Source of the DNA: Quercus robur | Lineage: Eukaryota > Streptophyta > Magnoliopsida > Fagales > Fagaceae | Length of the DNA: 64,000 nucleotides | Reading direction: 5' to 3' | NCBI RefSeq assembly: GCF_932294415.1 | Contig: NC_065535.1 | Span: forward strand, 88,676,862 to 88,740,861 | Shown: one piece after another, positions 1 to 10,435 of the stretch | How positions within the stretch are numbered: position 1 is the first letter of the stretch | How the letters are laid out: each line of letters starts with the position of its first letter | Position numbers and translations under genes: made by a program | Notes under the pieces: generated by a model | The model's database searches: none | Seen by the model: the letters and a program-made list of their open reading frames with translations, nothing else | What the model was told of the DNA's origin: nothing

Positions 1-1640
1 GCCTATGAACCCCAAAGATAAGGATAAGGTTATTGGGCCGGGGAAGCCCAATGAAGTTAGTAAAAAGCCCATGGGAGTGTGGAATTAGCAAACGGGCCGA
101 GGAAACCAAAAGAAAGCAATCGGGCCATGGATGCCCAAAGGAAAAGCCCAAAGGGACATAGGAGCCCATGAGTAAAAGCAAAAACAGTGCCTACAACAGG
201 CCATTGAGAAAAGGGATGAACGGCTGGCCCAAAAAGAGGGCCAGCAGGATTAAGTTATTACGGCAGGAATAACAATTCAACGTGGCAGGCAATAAAGAAA
301 ATCAAAGGTGGGCCAAAGAAATGTAAAGTCCATTATCATAAGAGGCCTAGCTCCTGAATGGAGCGAAAAACCAAAGGAAAACCCACATGAAAGGCCAGGA
401 AACGCAGACGGAGAGTCTCCAGGTCGCGGCAGACGCATGAGCAACAGGCAGACTCTTGGACAAATTTGAAAGGGAAGCACGCGCAAGGCCCAGGCACCAC
501 CAACCTGTACCCAGCCAATATAGGACATGGTGGGGCCATGGGCCAGAGGTAAGAGGTAAATGGGGTATGGTTTGGTGGTGGGGAGAGGGGAAAAGATCTA
601 TTTGCGACTCCTGCCTAAGCCTCTTTTGGGAGGTATGTCCTGTTGGGATGATAGACCACCCAAAAGAGGCAAGTTTGAGGGGGAACCGTTGGGCGCATGC
701 TCTGAGAGTAGAGAGAGAAAACATTAATATCGTGGTAGGAAGAAATGCTACGGTATACAGAGGAATAAAACAAACCCGCCTCTGTCTGGCAAGGGTGGAT
801 GTCGCACAGTCCTGGTGGTCGGCAAGTACATCCAGACCAGACAAAGGTGGTTAAGGGGTAAAACGGTAAAACACTAGCCACGGTAGACGTTATAAAAAAG
901 CTCTTGTCGTGCCCTGTACAAGGGGATCGAAAACAGAGTATATTTTCGGAGTGAAAGGAAAAAACAGAGCAAAAGGAAAAAGAAAAAAAATAAGAAAGAA
1001 AACAGAAAGGAAAAGAAAGGAAAACTAAGAAAAAGGGGAGTTAGTTCAATAGGGCATGCACCCATAGATCGGTTTCTCTCTCTCCCCCTCCAAATCTTAC
1101 CTTTTTCCAAAACGCATAACAAAGACTCTTTCTTTTGGGCAACAACCATTCAGGTCCGACTCCCTCAAAATCATTAATCCCCACGGCAGGATCTTTTTCC
1201 TGGGGGGGTTATTTGCATTGAGAATAGGCGTTCTCTCCTCTTTGGCTTTGCTGCGACAGACTAAGTTTAAAACTTAATTTATGCCCATTTAAATTAGCCA
1301 GTATTATTTTCTTCATTTTTATCTGTGATTGATATCATTATGACTGTAATCATGCTTTATTAGCAAGGAATGTATAGCCGTTTATTTAAATAAGTCAAAG
1401 TACCCTGTTTTAGTTATATCTGTGTGCCGTAACTCATCTGCAACAGTTCTGCTTGCCGTAAACTTGCTCCTGGCAGACAAGGCATAAGTTTGTGCACAAA
1501 CCAGCCCAAGTTGAGTTACAACTGGACCGGCCCTAACTCCCTTACTCAGAAACACTAGGGCCCATCACTGCAGGAGACAGTCCAGCCCATTACCGCAGGA
1601 GACAACCCAACATACCATATCATACAAAAAAGGCCCCTAC
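1..1640. mobile_element. Probable LTR-retroelement-derived sequence, unbounded
   Basis: This stretch is richer in GC and purines than its surroundings and is dense in GGGCC/GGCCC-type words. It has a TATA-like motif (TTATAAAAAAG, about 889-899) followed by a pyrimidine/purine-rich leader, an arrangement often seen in plant LTRs. Open frames of up to 165 codons occur on both strands but overlap one another and match nothing I know. I could not find a matching second LTR, a target duplication or a primer-binding site, so the class and edges are inferred. The left end runs out of the window. Confidence 0.35.
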
Positions 1641-1962
1641 ACATGACACTTTCCTTCGTTCATAGTTTATTTATTTATAAAGTCTTTTATTCATAGTTTG
1701 GGTATACTTTCTTTTTACAAAAAAAAAAAAAATATATATATATATATATATTTCATTAGAGAAATATTTCACCATAAAATTTCAAAAATCTCATCTCATA
1801 AATGTTTGAATTGGCGGTTAATAATTTAAAATGGAGTGTCTTTTGTCCAATTTCTCAATCTAATTTGAAAAAAAAAATTATTATTATAATACTCATCTCC
1901 TTCCAACGGTTCAAACTTCATACCATTCTATTTCTTCTTCTTCCTCAAGAACACAGAGCACA

Positions 1963-2694
1963 ATGCAGCAGCTCATTCACTTCAAACCCCATTCCCACCT
2001 CTCACGCAAACCCATTCGTTCATACCCAGTTTGTAAAATGAATACTTCTCTTTACAACACCACCAAATTTGCCCCAAATTCTTCTTTCATTCATTCTTCC
2101 CTTTTGCTTTCTCATCAAACCCAGGTGCAAAACTCAATTATATACACAAGAAAGGTCCAAACACCAGCTGTATGTGCAAGAAGAAGCAAAAGGAGAAATG
2201 GGTCTCAAAGATCAACAAGGTTTATACTCCAATTGATAACAACCATGGCCTCCAAACTCAAGATTTTGCCACAGCCCTTAGATTTGGTCGTTGCGGAAAT
2301 CGGCGGTGGAGATGGAAATGGGGGTGGTTTCTGGTTCTGGAAAGTGTTTGGAGGAGGAGGGTTTGATGGGTGGAGAAGGAGAAGAAAAAGGAACAGGAAT
2401 ATGCTGATTCCTGGGTTTTTGGTGATTTGTGGTTTGGGTTTTTTGTTGTTTGGGAAAGAGTTACTATTACAAAGCAATGTGCTTAGTGGGGTTTTGGGTT
2501 TTGGGCTAATTGGGGCTGTTTTGATTCAGTGGTGTAAAAATAGAGGAGCTAAAGATTGGATTTTTGGGTTTTGTGTTGGTGGGGTTTTGATGGGTTTGGG
2601 GTTAAGGAAGGAGGAGATGCAAAAATGGGTGGAAAAGGTCAGAGTTTGTTCTCCAATAATGCAGGTTAAGAAGCTGAAGAAGAAAAGTTGGTAG
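1963..2694 (+). CDS. Putative plastid-targeted small membrane protein, function unknown
   Basis: A single open frame of 243 residues. The first ~75 residues are rich in Ser, Thr, Asn, His and basic residues with almost no acidic ones, like a chloroplast transit peptide; a plausible cleavage zone is around AVCARR (residues 69-74). A Gly-rich, Trp/Phe-containing linker (114-137) and a strongly basic patch (RRRRKRNRN, 138-146) follow. Three hydrophobic segments come next, at about 147-164, 172-190 and 199-214, then a Lys-rich C-terminus. The pattern suggests an organelle membrane protein with a basic loop before its first helix. I do not recognise the family. The start chosen is the first ATG; residue 26 is an alternative. 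An (AT)n tract about 230 bases upstream could hold the promoter. Real gene likely, function unknown. Confidence 0.7.
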   Translation: MQQLIHFKPHSHLSRKPIRSYPVCKMNTSLYNTTKFAPNSSFIHSSLLLSHQTQVQNSIIYTRKVQTPAVCARRSKRRNGSQRSTRFILQLITTMASKLKILPQPLDLVVAEIGGGDGNGGGFWFWKVFGGGGFDGWRRRRKRNRNMLIPGFLVICGLGFLLFGKELLLQSNVLSGVLGFGLIGAVLIQWCKNRGAKDWIFGFCVGGVLMGLGLRKEEMQKWVEKVRVCSPIMQVKKLKKKSW

Positions 2695-5592
2695 TGCAGT
2701 AAGAGGAAGCTGAAATACAAGCATTTAGATACAAATTTTATCTTTTGGAAAATTGGAATGTCATTGTTCAATTTTTTTTTTCTTTCTTATCAAAGACAAT
2801 GAAAAGATTACTCTTCCTAATTCTTTGACCATTTTCTCTTGTAATCGCAATATGTACTCCTTGATTGAAAATTTAAATGAACTTCTTGGTATACTAGTAA
2901 GATCGGTGACTGTCAATTTGAACATACTTTGCAGTCTGCACTCTGCATAGAGGTTAAAATATTGGCATCTTGAGATTCAGTACTAGTACCTGATCTTTTT
3001 CTTTTGGGCATGACTAGCAAGAATGTGATCCTTGTATACTCTCTATTCACATAAAAGACGGAAAGACAAAGACTGTATTTTGTGTTCTAATGGGGAACAA
3101 GATTCCTGCTCCAGGTATTCACATTTCTCATGGGTAAGCATGCTTAATACCTTTTATGTGTTACATATGCTTAAGTGCTGTATTAGATTAACGTTAGTTT
3201 GTTATATGATTATATGGTTATTTTATTGCAATTTGCAAACTTGATTGTAATTTGGGATAGTTATTCGAAATCTTAGTGAAAGACAGGGTTTGTTATCTTG
3301 TCTTTTGTTCTAAGCCATCTGTGGCGATAAATCAACAATTCTCAGCTTTCTTGGTTAGATTATATTTGCATCTAATTTAATGTTTATGATTGAGATTCTT
3401 GCTAGTAATGCTTCTTTTATTATGCAGTTTCATATTCAATATACCACTTTTTATGTGTTTTAGACATCTCTCATATAGTTATAGCCAATGTCTTTTTCAT
3501 ATTGCATCTGTTTCCACACATAATGCAGTCATTTTTGTAAAACTAGCAATCTTTAGTAACAATGAGAATGTATTTTGTAATTCACTATAGTGTGTACTAG
3601 TGTTAAAACAAGTTTGATCCGTTTTCCAGATGTTAAGTTCTTCAGACTTAGATCTGGATGTTGCCAGCATGAGGTCCAATAGATGCATCAGTGTAAAAGT
3701 TAAATATCTACAAATTTATCTTTTGTTCTTTTGCCAAGTAACGGTTTATGTAATAACTAAGGAATGAGTGGATAAATTAGCTCTTTTAAATAGCTCTTCA
3801 TATGTGCAAATTCCTTAAGGTTTAAGTGGTGCCTAAGTTGCCACTCTGCTTTTAAAAGAATCTGCGAGGTACCTATTCAACAAAATGTGTCCCAAAGAAA
3901 TTTGGTGGCTTGAAATTCTAGTAATGGTACTTATAATCCAGTATGGCAAGGCCCCAAGCAATTGCCTAATTTTCCTAATTCCTATTGAAACAAATAGAAG
4001 TGAACTAAATATTAGCTGTTAATCTTTGGTTATCTTGTAATCTTTGGACATGAAGAAGTACTTCACAGTATTCCTATAGATTCATGAGCATAAGTACAAT
4101 GAAATCACAAAGCCAAATGCTGAAGATATCTATATATAACTGTTTCAATCCACATTGATTTATGGGGTAAAATAATCAGATTAGAGTTACAGATACCAGT
4201 CCTTGAATGAACTGCAATACTTTGACAGGATGAACAAGCAACACTGCTGTGTTCCCAAAAGTTAAACTCTTAGCACAACCATAGAAAGTCGCCTTAGTGG
4301 CATCTACTCTTTAGAGAAGTGTGACATCTGTGGCCTCATTTGAGTTCTTTAGTGGCATTTTACCTCCCCTTCATTTTTTTTGTACCTCTCTTAGTCATAG
4401 CATTTACCAAGATGCCTGTTTGTAATTTTTTATCTTCTTTTACAGCTTATGCCAACCAAATTCCTGTACTGCTTGTTGGCTTCGGTTTAAAGAACAGTTC
4501 AATTCTGTTGGAGAACCCCTAATATAAGCAGATATGCTACTTTAACTGTCAAAACACATGGTTTGTCTTACGCTACAATCAGCAAAATCATTCAACCTGC
4601 ACAAAATTAAAAAAAAAAAAAAAAAAGGCATACATAAATATTTATATCAAACAGGATTATCAACATGAAATTGAAAAAGAAATCCAATGCCAACATTCAT
4701 ATGCAGTGATCAGAGACCTCAAAGAAGAATGCAGTTGTACCTTGTTTTAAAAGAAGTAACAAGATGTTTTCAACAAACAAGGGCATTTTAATTCTGATTC
4801 CATGTCACAAATGTTTCATTCTTAATTATTGCAAAAATACATCTGCAATACCTCTCGAAAGCTGTTTGAGCTGCAGCTCACAATGGACTATCTAACTTTA
4901 CAATAAGGAACAAATTACATCAGTTTCCGCAAGCAAAACAGAAGGGACACACATGGACCTACCGTCCTGTCTACGGGTCCCTGCAGCAGCACCAGATGTC
5001 ACAAACCAATATAATTGTGCTGGAAAAGAAAAACAAAACAACTTGTGAAGGTTCTGGAGAACAGTTCATTCCACATTTGACATGAATGTTAAAGATTTTT
5101 AACAATTACTACATGTGTAATTCAGCTATCATAACATAAATGTAATCTGCAAGTGGAACAAGTTTTTAAAGTCAGCCTAAAATTATTTCATGATCCTTAT
5201 CTAACAGTTACAAGCAAAATAAACTGAGGTGGATACTTATAAGAGTGCTAAATTTAAACTAAACCAGGGTAGTTATCCCACATTTTTTGGCATTTCTCAA
5301 ATTGAAATTAAATGTAGATTTAGTAAATGCAGAAGCTGCAATCATAAGATGATTACAGTTAATGACAGAAAAAGCACTTGGGATAAGGTCATGAAATTGG
5401 AGAAATTCTGATTAAAATAATAAATAAAAAACTAGATGCAAAAAAAAAAAAAAAAAAAAAAAAAACCTTACCACAGAACTAAATTCTGAGAGGAGTTAGA
5501 GTAGAATCTGAATCCTAGAGCCCAGGCTTCTTTCAAGTGTAGAGAGGCTTAAAAAGCAAAACACGCGAACATATTATATATGGTTGTCCATG
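2695..5592. other. Intergenic, no gene recognised
   Basis: AT-rich sequence between the 3' ends of two convergent genes. It has poly(A) runs at about 4607-4626 and 5440-5465 and only short, unconvincing open frames. The end next to 5592 probably holds the 3' UTR of the PPR gene. Confidence 0.5.
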
Positions 5593-8286
5593 TCACAAAC
5601 CCATCTGCTTCATCCACAAGGACCACTTAATGGCCTCCAAAAACTTATCATTCTTACGCAGTGCAGAGATCAGATTGGTGTAGGTTATCTTATCAGGTTC
5701 TATCCCATTTTCTCTCATTTCCTTAATCAAATGCACAGCATCTTCAACCATTCCTGCAATTCCATATGCCTTGATCAATGTGTTATAGCTGCACAAATTA
5801 GGTCCAAGTCCCCGCTCTTTCAATTCTGTGAGCACACCAGCTACTTCATCAATCCATCCCTGTTCTCCATATATATTTATCATTATGTTATATGTGTAGT
5901 AGTCAGAAGCACAATCTGATTCCTTCATTCTCTGTAAGACGCTTTTAAAGATCTCCATTTGCCTGTCTTTCCCATAAGCATCCAACATACAATTGTAGGC
6001 TTCAAGTGAAACCGAAAAGCCATTAAGTTGCATCTTTTGAACTGTTGATGACATGTTCTTGAAGTATTTATTTTGGCCATATGCAGCTATAATAGTATTG
6101 TACGAGATCACATCTACCAAACCTCGTTTTTGAGCCATCCAGAACAACTTTTTAGCTTTCACGAAAAGCTTGGATTTTCCATACACATCAAGCATCACAT
6201 TGATGGTAATGGTATTAGGAAAAAACCCATGGTGAAGCATTTCATCAAAAAGCCTAGAAAGCTCATCAACTGGCAGAGCACGAGCACAGCAGTTTATCAC
6301 ACAATTGTACATTTCCTGATCCCAAGTCACTTCACTCTTCAAGATTTTATAGTATAGATCAGCTAATTTATCCAACATACCACATCTCTGATATGTGCGA
6401 AGCATATCACGGAACAGATAAACATCTGGAACAATGTCTCTCTGCTTGTCCATCATGTCTAAAACAGAGCAAGCCTTGTTCAAAGATCCAGCTTTGATAT
6501 ACATTCTCACAACAATGCTAAAAGCAATCATGTCCAAAGAAATTCCCGAAGATTTCAACTCCAAATAGAGTTGCTCGGCTTCAGGGAAAAGACCCATGAC
6601 GCTGTAAATGTCAATCATTGTACATGAAATGTGCAAGTTTGGCTTGTCATCATGTTTGGGCATTTGAGTGTATATCTTAATAGCATTCTCAAAATGACCC
6701 CACTCCTTGCATGAGCAAATCAACAAATGATACAAGTTATTCTCAAAAAGTGGATCCTTCCAGAGTTTTTCCCCCAACAGTTTTATTGCATCATCCACCA
6801 TGCAGTATTTCACATATGCCATGACCAAAATGGAGCAAGAAGTCTGGTTAACAAGAACGTGTTGATATAACGAACCTTTCAAAATTAGGGGCACTTTATC
6901 AATCCTTGCAGTCCTCTCATATGCCTGTAAAAGAGTTCCAAGGACAGAGGAATGTTGGCATTCCATCTTCAGCATATCATCAAGAGTTCTGGCAGCACCC
7001 TCCTCATCCTCATGTCTGGCTTGCAGGTTTATTAGCGTGTACAAGTTAGATGAGTTAGGAGTGTATCCCAACCGCTTGAGCTCCATGTAGTACCATTCTG
7101 CCTCCTTATAATTGTCTGCACGACCCCAACCTTCAATCATGGAACGATAAGTTGTTTCATCAGGTTCTAGTCCAACTTCTTGAATGCTCAGAAACACACG
7201 TTGAGCAGCATCCATATTGGATACCTTCCCATACCCAGTTATCAATGTATTGTATGCAACAATATTTGGGGAAAACCCTGCTTCTTGCATCGAGACCAAT
7301 GCCAACTCAGCTTCCTCTAATTTGCCATTCTGACTATACGTATTCAGCATTACCAACCAGTTCTCCAGATTTTTTTCCACTTTATCTTCTCTCATTAAGC
7401 CAATAACCCCTTCCGCCTTGTCATACAACCTCAATCGGGTATAAATTGTGATCATCGCCGAGTATGCAGAAGGACATACAATCCCAAAATTCCTCATTTG
7501 GCAAAAAGTAAACTCTGCCTCCTCAACATTCCAACCCTTCTGGTAAAGTCCCATGAGCATCCCAAAAGTAGCAACATTAGGCTGAACCCCTTTTTCCAAC
7601 ATCAACCGAAACCACTTTGCACCCAACTCCATTCGCCCCAACTTACAACAAGCATAAATAACTGTATTAAAAACCCGACAATCTAATTCACTACCAAATT
7701 TATTACTTAATTCACGAACCATTGTCTCCGCTGCATCCCAATCTTGTCTTCTACCCATCACCCGAAGAACTAAATTATAAGCACTCACATTCTGCTCTAA
7801 CTTTCCATTGTTTCTCATCCACTCAAAAAATGTCAGAGTTTTGCTATCACTACACTTCTCGAGCCGTTTCAAAACAGCATTACAATGCTCTAAGCTCAAG
7901 CCAGGCCCAATAGCAGAGTAATTAACATCCAATTCACCATCACCCACAAACAAATTCTCTATTTCTCGTTCAATACCATACCTTTTGAACCTATATTTCA
8001 AACCCACCTCCCTTTTAATCCCCTTCTTCGTACCCAACAGCCTTTTCTCAACCAAGCTCTCATTATCAAAACCATTAGACTCAGAAGTGTTGGGCAAGTC
8101 AGTCTCAAACCGAGAGACCTTAATGTGAGTGACCCTATTCAAGGAATTGATTGTACAAGCTTTACTTACATGAATGTAACTAAAAATTGAAGAAACAGAG
8201 CACCAATTCAAGGGTTGAGGTGGGTTTACATTGAACTTCTTGGAATCATAGGTTTCCAACGAAATGGAAAGCTTCAGCGAGGCCAT
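5593..8286 (-). CDS. P-class pentatricopeptide repeat protein, At4g30825-like, probably chloroplastic
   Basis: An intronless frame of 897 residues from ATG (8286) to TGA (5593). The first ~90 residues are Ser-rich and lack repeats, consistent with an organelle transit peptide. After a linker (LSLEHCNAVLKRLEKCSD, about 128-145), helical repeats of about 35 residues continue to the C-terminus. They carry typical PPR signatures such as YNTLITGYGK, YNTIIAAYGQ, YNIMINIYGEQG and YTNLISALRK. No E/DYW editing domain or SMR domain follows; the protein ends in WSLWMKQMGL. P-class PPR proteins bind organellar RNA and act in its stability, splicing or translation. From memory, Arabidopsis At4g30825 is a chloroplast PPR of about the same length with the same N- and C-terminal motifs. 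The MAT1 gene next door fits that identification. No frameshift is seen. The RNA target cannot be told from sequence alone. Confidence 0.97.
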   Translation of the reverse strand: MASLKLSISLETYDSKKFNVNPPQPLNWCSVSSIFSYIHVSKACTINSLNRVTHIKVSRFETDLPNTSESNGFDNESLVEKRLLGTKKGIKREVGLKYRFKRYGIEREIENLFVGDGELDVNYSAIGPGLSLEHCNAVLKRLEKCSDSKTLTFFEWMRNNGKLEQNVSAYNLVLRVMGRRQDWDAAETMVRELSNKFGSELDCRVFNTVIYACCKLGRMELGAKWFRLMLEKGVQPNVATFGMLMGLYQKGWNVEEAEFTFCQMRNFGIVCPSAYSAMITIYTRLRLYDKAEGVIGLMREDKVEKNLENWLVMLNTYSQNGKLEEAELALVSMQEAGFSPNIVAYNTLITGYGKVSNMDAAQRVFLSIQEVGLEPDETTYRSMIEGWGRADNYKEAEWYYMELKRLGYTPNSSNLYTLINLQARHEDEEGAARTLDDMLKMECQHSSVLGTLLQAYERTARIDKVPLILKGSLYQHVLVNQTSCSILVMAYVKYCMVDDAIKLLGEKLWKDPLFENNLYHLLICSCKEWGHFENAIKIYTQMPKHDDKPNLHISCTMIDIYSVMGLFPEAEQLYLELKSSGISLDMIAFSIVVRMYIKAGSLNKACSVLDMMDKQRDIVPDVYLFRDMLRTYQRCGMLDKLADLYYKILKSEVTWDQEMYNCVINCCARALPVDELSRLFDEMLHHGFFPNTITINVMLDVYGKSKLFVKAKKLFWMAQKRGLVDVISYNTIIAAYGQNKYFKNMSSTVQKMQLNGFSVSLEAYNCMLDAYGKDRQMEIFKSVLQRMKESDCASDYYTYNIMINIYGEQGWIDEVAGVLTELKERGLGPNLCSYNTLIKAYGIAGMVEDAVHLIKEMRENGIEPDKITYTNLISALRKNDKFLEAIKWSLWMKQMGL

Positions 8287-9007
8287 GATTCACAGTGACC
8301 TACTTACAAACAAGTTCCATGGATCAGTGAATGAATTTGTTATGGAATTTGTAACAATGAAACCCAGCAAGAGTGTGTGTATGTGTGATGCTAGGCATAC
8401 CTTGGGTTTTAGTGATAACGGTAGTTGAAGCAGTGGAGGAAATTAGAACCAGTGTGCACGTGTGTAAATTGTTGTCCAAATCAGAGCCAAGATTTTTTTT
8501 TTTTATATAACGGACATAAGAAACGGAGATATTTCGTGGGGGATTTTTTTTTTTTGGACCAGCAAAACAAGTGGATATGAAGCGGGTTTTCTATTCTCCG
8601 CCTCTGCCCCACTACCACTTCGGGGTGGTTTTTTTTTTTTTTTTTTTTTTTTTCAAAACCTTCTCTAAGCAAAACAATACAACAATTTAAGTAATAAAAA
8701 ATTCAAAAACAATTCAAACATAACAATACAACAACATAAATATTAAAAACATAAAAGTATAAGTTCAATAATATAATATAAAAAAAATTCATAAATTTAA
8801 AGGTAGATGGCCAAAAACACACATGAATGTCTTGTGAAAAACCTATAAAAATATTTTTAAATTATTTAAATATAAGCAGAGCCGGTGCAGGGGAAAATGT
8901 TAACCTCCATCCCTGCCCCATATGTTATGCGGGGCGAGTAAAACTTGTCCACTAGGGCGGGTGAGGGGGGTACCCTCAAGTTCAGGTTTAAATTGTCATT
9001 CCTACTT

Positions 9008-9243
9008 ATTTTGCCAAATAGCATAATTTTAGGAAAAATTTAAGAGAAACCTATCTGGCTAAACTTATTTAGTCATATAGTACTTTTTTGGAACTCGAGT
9101 TCCAAGCGATTGGATTGCCACGCGAGCCCATAATGCCTGGAACTTGAGTTCCAAAAAAAATGCTATATAAATATAAGTAAATAAGTTTGGCCGTATGCAT
9201 TTCTACTAAATTTTTTTCTAAAATTATGCTATTTGGAAAAATT
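9008..9243. mobile_element. Foldback (MITE-like) element
   Basis: Two arms of about 100 bases are imperfect inverted copies: about 9008-9110 begins with TTTTGCCAAATAGC and about 9138-9243 ends with GCTATTTGGAAAAATT. The arms end internally in palindromic words (GGAACTCGAGTTCC and GGAACTTGAGTTCC) around a 27-base loop. There is no coding capacity. I could not see a clear target duplication, so the superfamily is open. Confidence 0.65.
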
Positions 9244-9319
9244 AGCCCATCATTTGGGTCTTATACTACACTGTTTGTTTTGTTTTTTTGTGCTGGTGTG
9301 TTACAAATGAGGTTACATA

Positions 9320-9690
9320 GCTAATATGTTTTGTTTGATGTCATACTGCGATATGTTTTTCACTTTATTATTAGGCTAATATGCCAATTAGTTTTTCTAT
9401 GGTAGTGAGAATTGAATCTCAAATCTCTTGTATAGAAACAAGAGACTTTATTAATTAAACTAACTAGAACCCACTTATCAAAGCTAAAACGCCAATCCAG
9501 TAGACATTGTTGATAACTAATATGTTTCTTTTAAGGTCATATAACAATATGATTGCTCTTTATTATTATGCTAAAATATCAATCGGTTTTTCATGTTAGT
9601 AGAATTCAAACCCCAGATCTCTTTTTTTGGGACAAAAAACTTTATCAATTAAGTTAATTGAAACCCACTTATCTAGCTAAGACACAAATC
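9320..9690 (-). repeat. Tandem pair of ~185-bp units, each holding a tRNA-derived SINE copy
   Basis: The segment from about 9320 to 9500 is repeated at about 9505 to 9690. On the minus strand each unit carries a polymerase III-like A box (TAGTTTAATTAATAAAG type) and a degenerate B box (GATTCAATTCTC; GGGTTTGAATTC). These are followed by the same tail (AATTGGCATATTAG type) as the SINEs at 30190 and 50050. SINE cores lie at about 9366-9478 and 9563-9672. Both copies have diverged, so this is an old event. Confidence 0.6.
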
Positions 9691-10435
9691 TAGTAGATGT
9701 TGGTGGTAACTTGGTAGTTGGTACCCTTTCTGTCTTTCTTTGTCATAGGCACATATCTTATTTGTGTATCCTCAACAAAGTTTGAAACATGAAAGTGGTT
9801 TTTGTTCCAATAAAAGCTTTTTTTTTTTTATTTTTAGAAACTTGTTCCAATAAAAACATAGATGAGATGGTTATTATTATTATTATTATTATTATTTTAT
9901 AATCGGTAAATTTTGCAAACATAAAAGGTATAAGAATAAAATGTAATCCAATGATTGATTAGAAAGGATGTATTCGAGTAGAAAAGAAAGGGGACTTGTA
10001 TAAAATGGCCCCATTCTAGGTCACACATATATGCAATCTCAATCCAAACATAGTAATTATCTTTCCATCCCAAATATATTGACTTCCACCAATCGGAGTG
10101 ATGGTAATCCAATAGTTTGAATGTATGGTAGTCTGAACTTTGAACATAATGACTCCTGATCCATTCGATAATTGATCGTTATGACAAATTATCTTGTTCC
10201 AAGCTTTGGGTATTTAGGAGGGAAGCTAGTACATGGGGGCTAGAGCGCACGTCTCTAAGTGACAAGCCTCATCTATCATTTCAATATAGGATCTATCCTC
10301 TGAATATGTAATTTACACTCAATGTTGACAAACAAAAAGAAAAGCTCTAAGATTGCTTGTCATAATCTGACAGAAAATTGAACTACCCCACATGGAGGAC
10401 CCTGAGTTACAAGAAAGGAAAAACAAACATAGGTC

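Larger units (their letters stand above)
8287..10435. other. Intergenic, repeat-bearing
   Basis: This is the 5' flank of the PPR gene and the 3' flank of the MAT1 gene. It holds long T tracts (about 8490-8653), a GC-rich patch around 8880-8960 that looks like a small transposon remnant, a foldback element (9008-9243) and two tandem SINE-bearing units (about 9320-9690), listed separately. I see no further gene. Confidence 0.5.

Noticed and set aside
347-881. Open frames of 88-165 codons on both strands in the first kilobase
   Set aside because: They overlap each other in several frames, resemble no family, and lie in sequence that looks like retroelement untranslated or LTR DNA.
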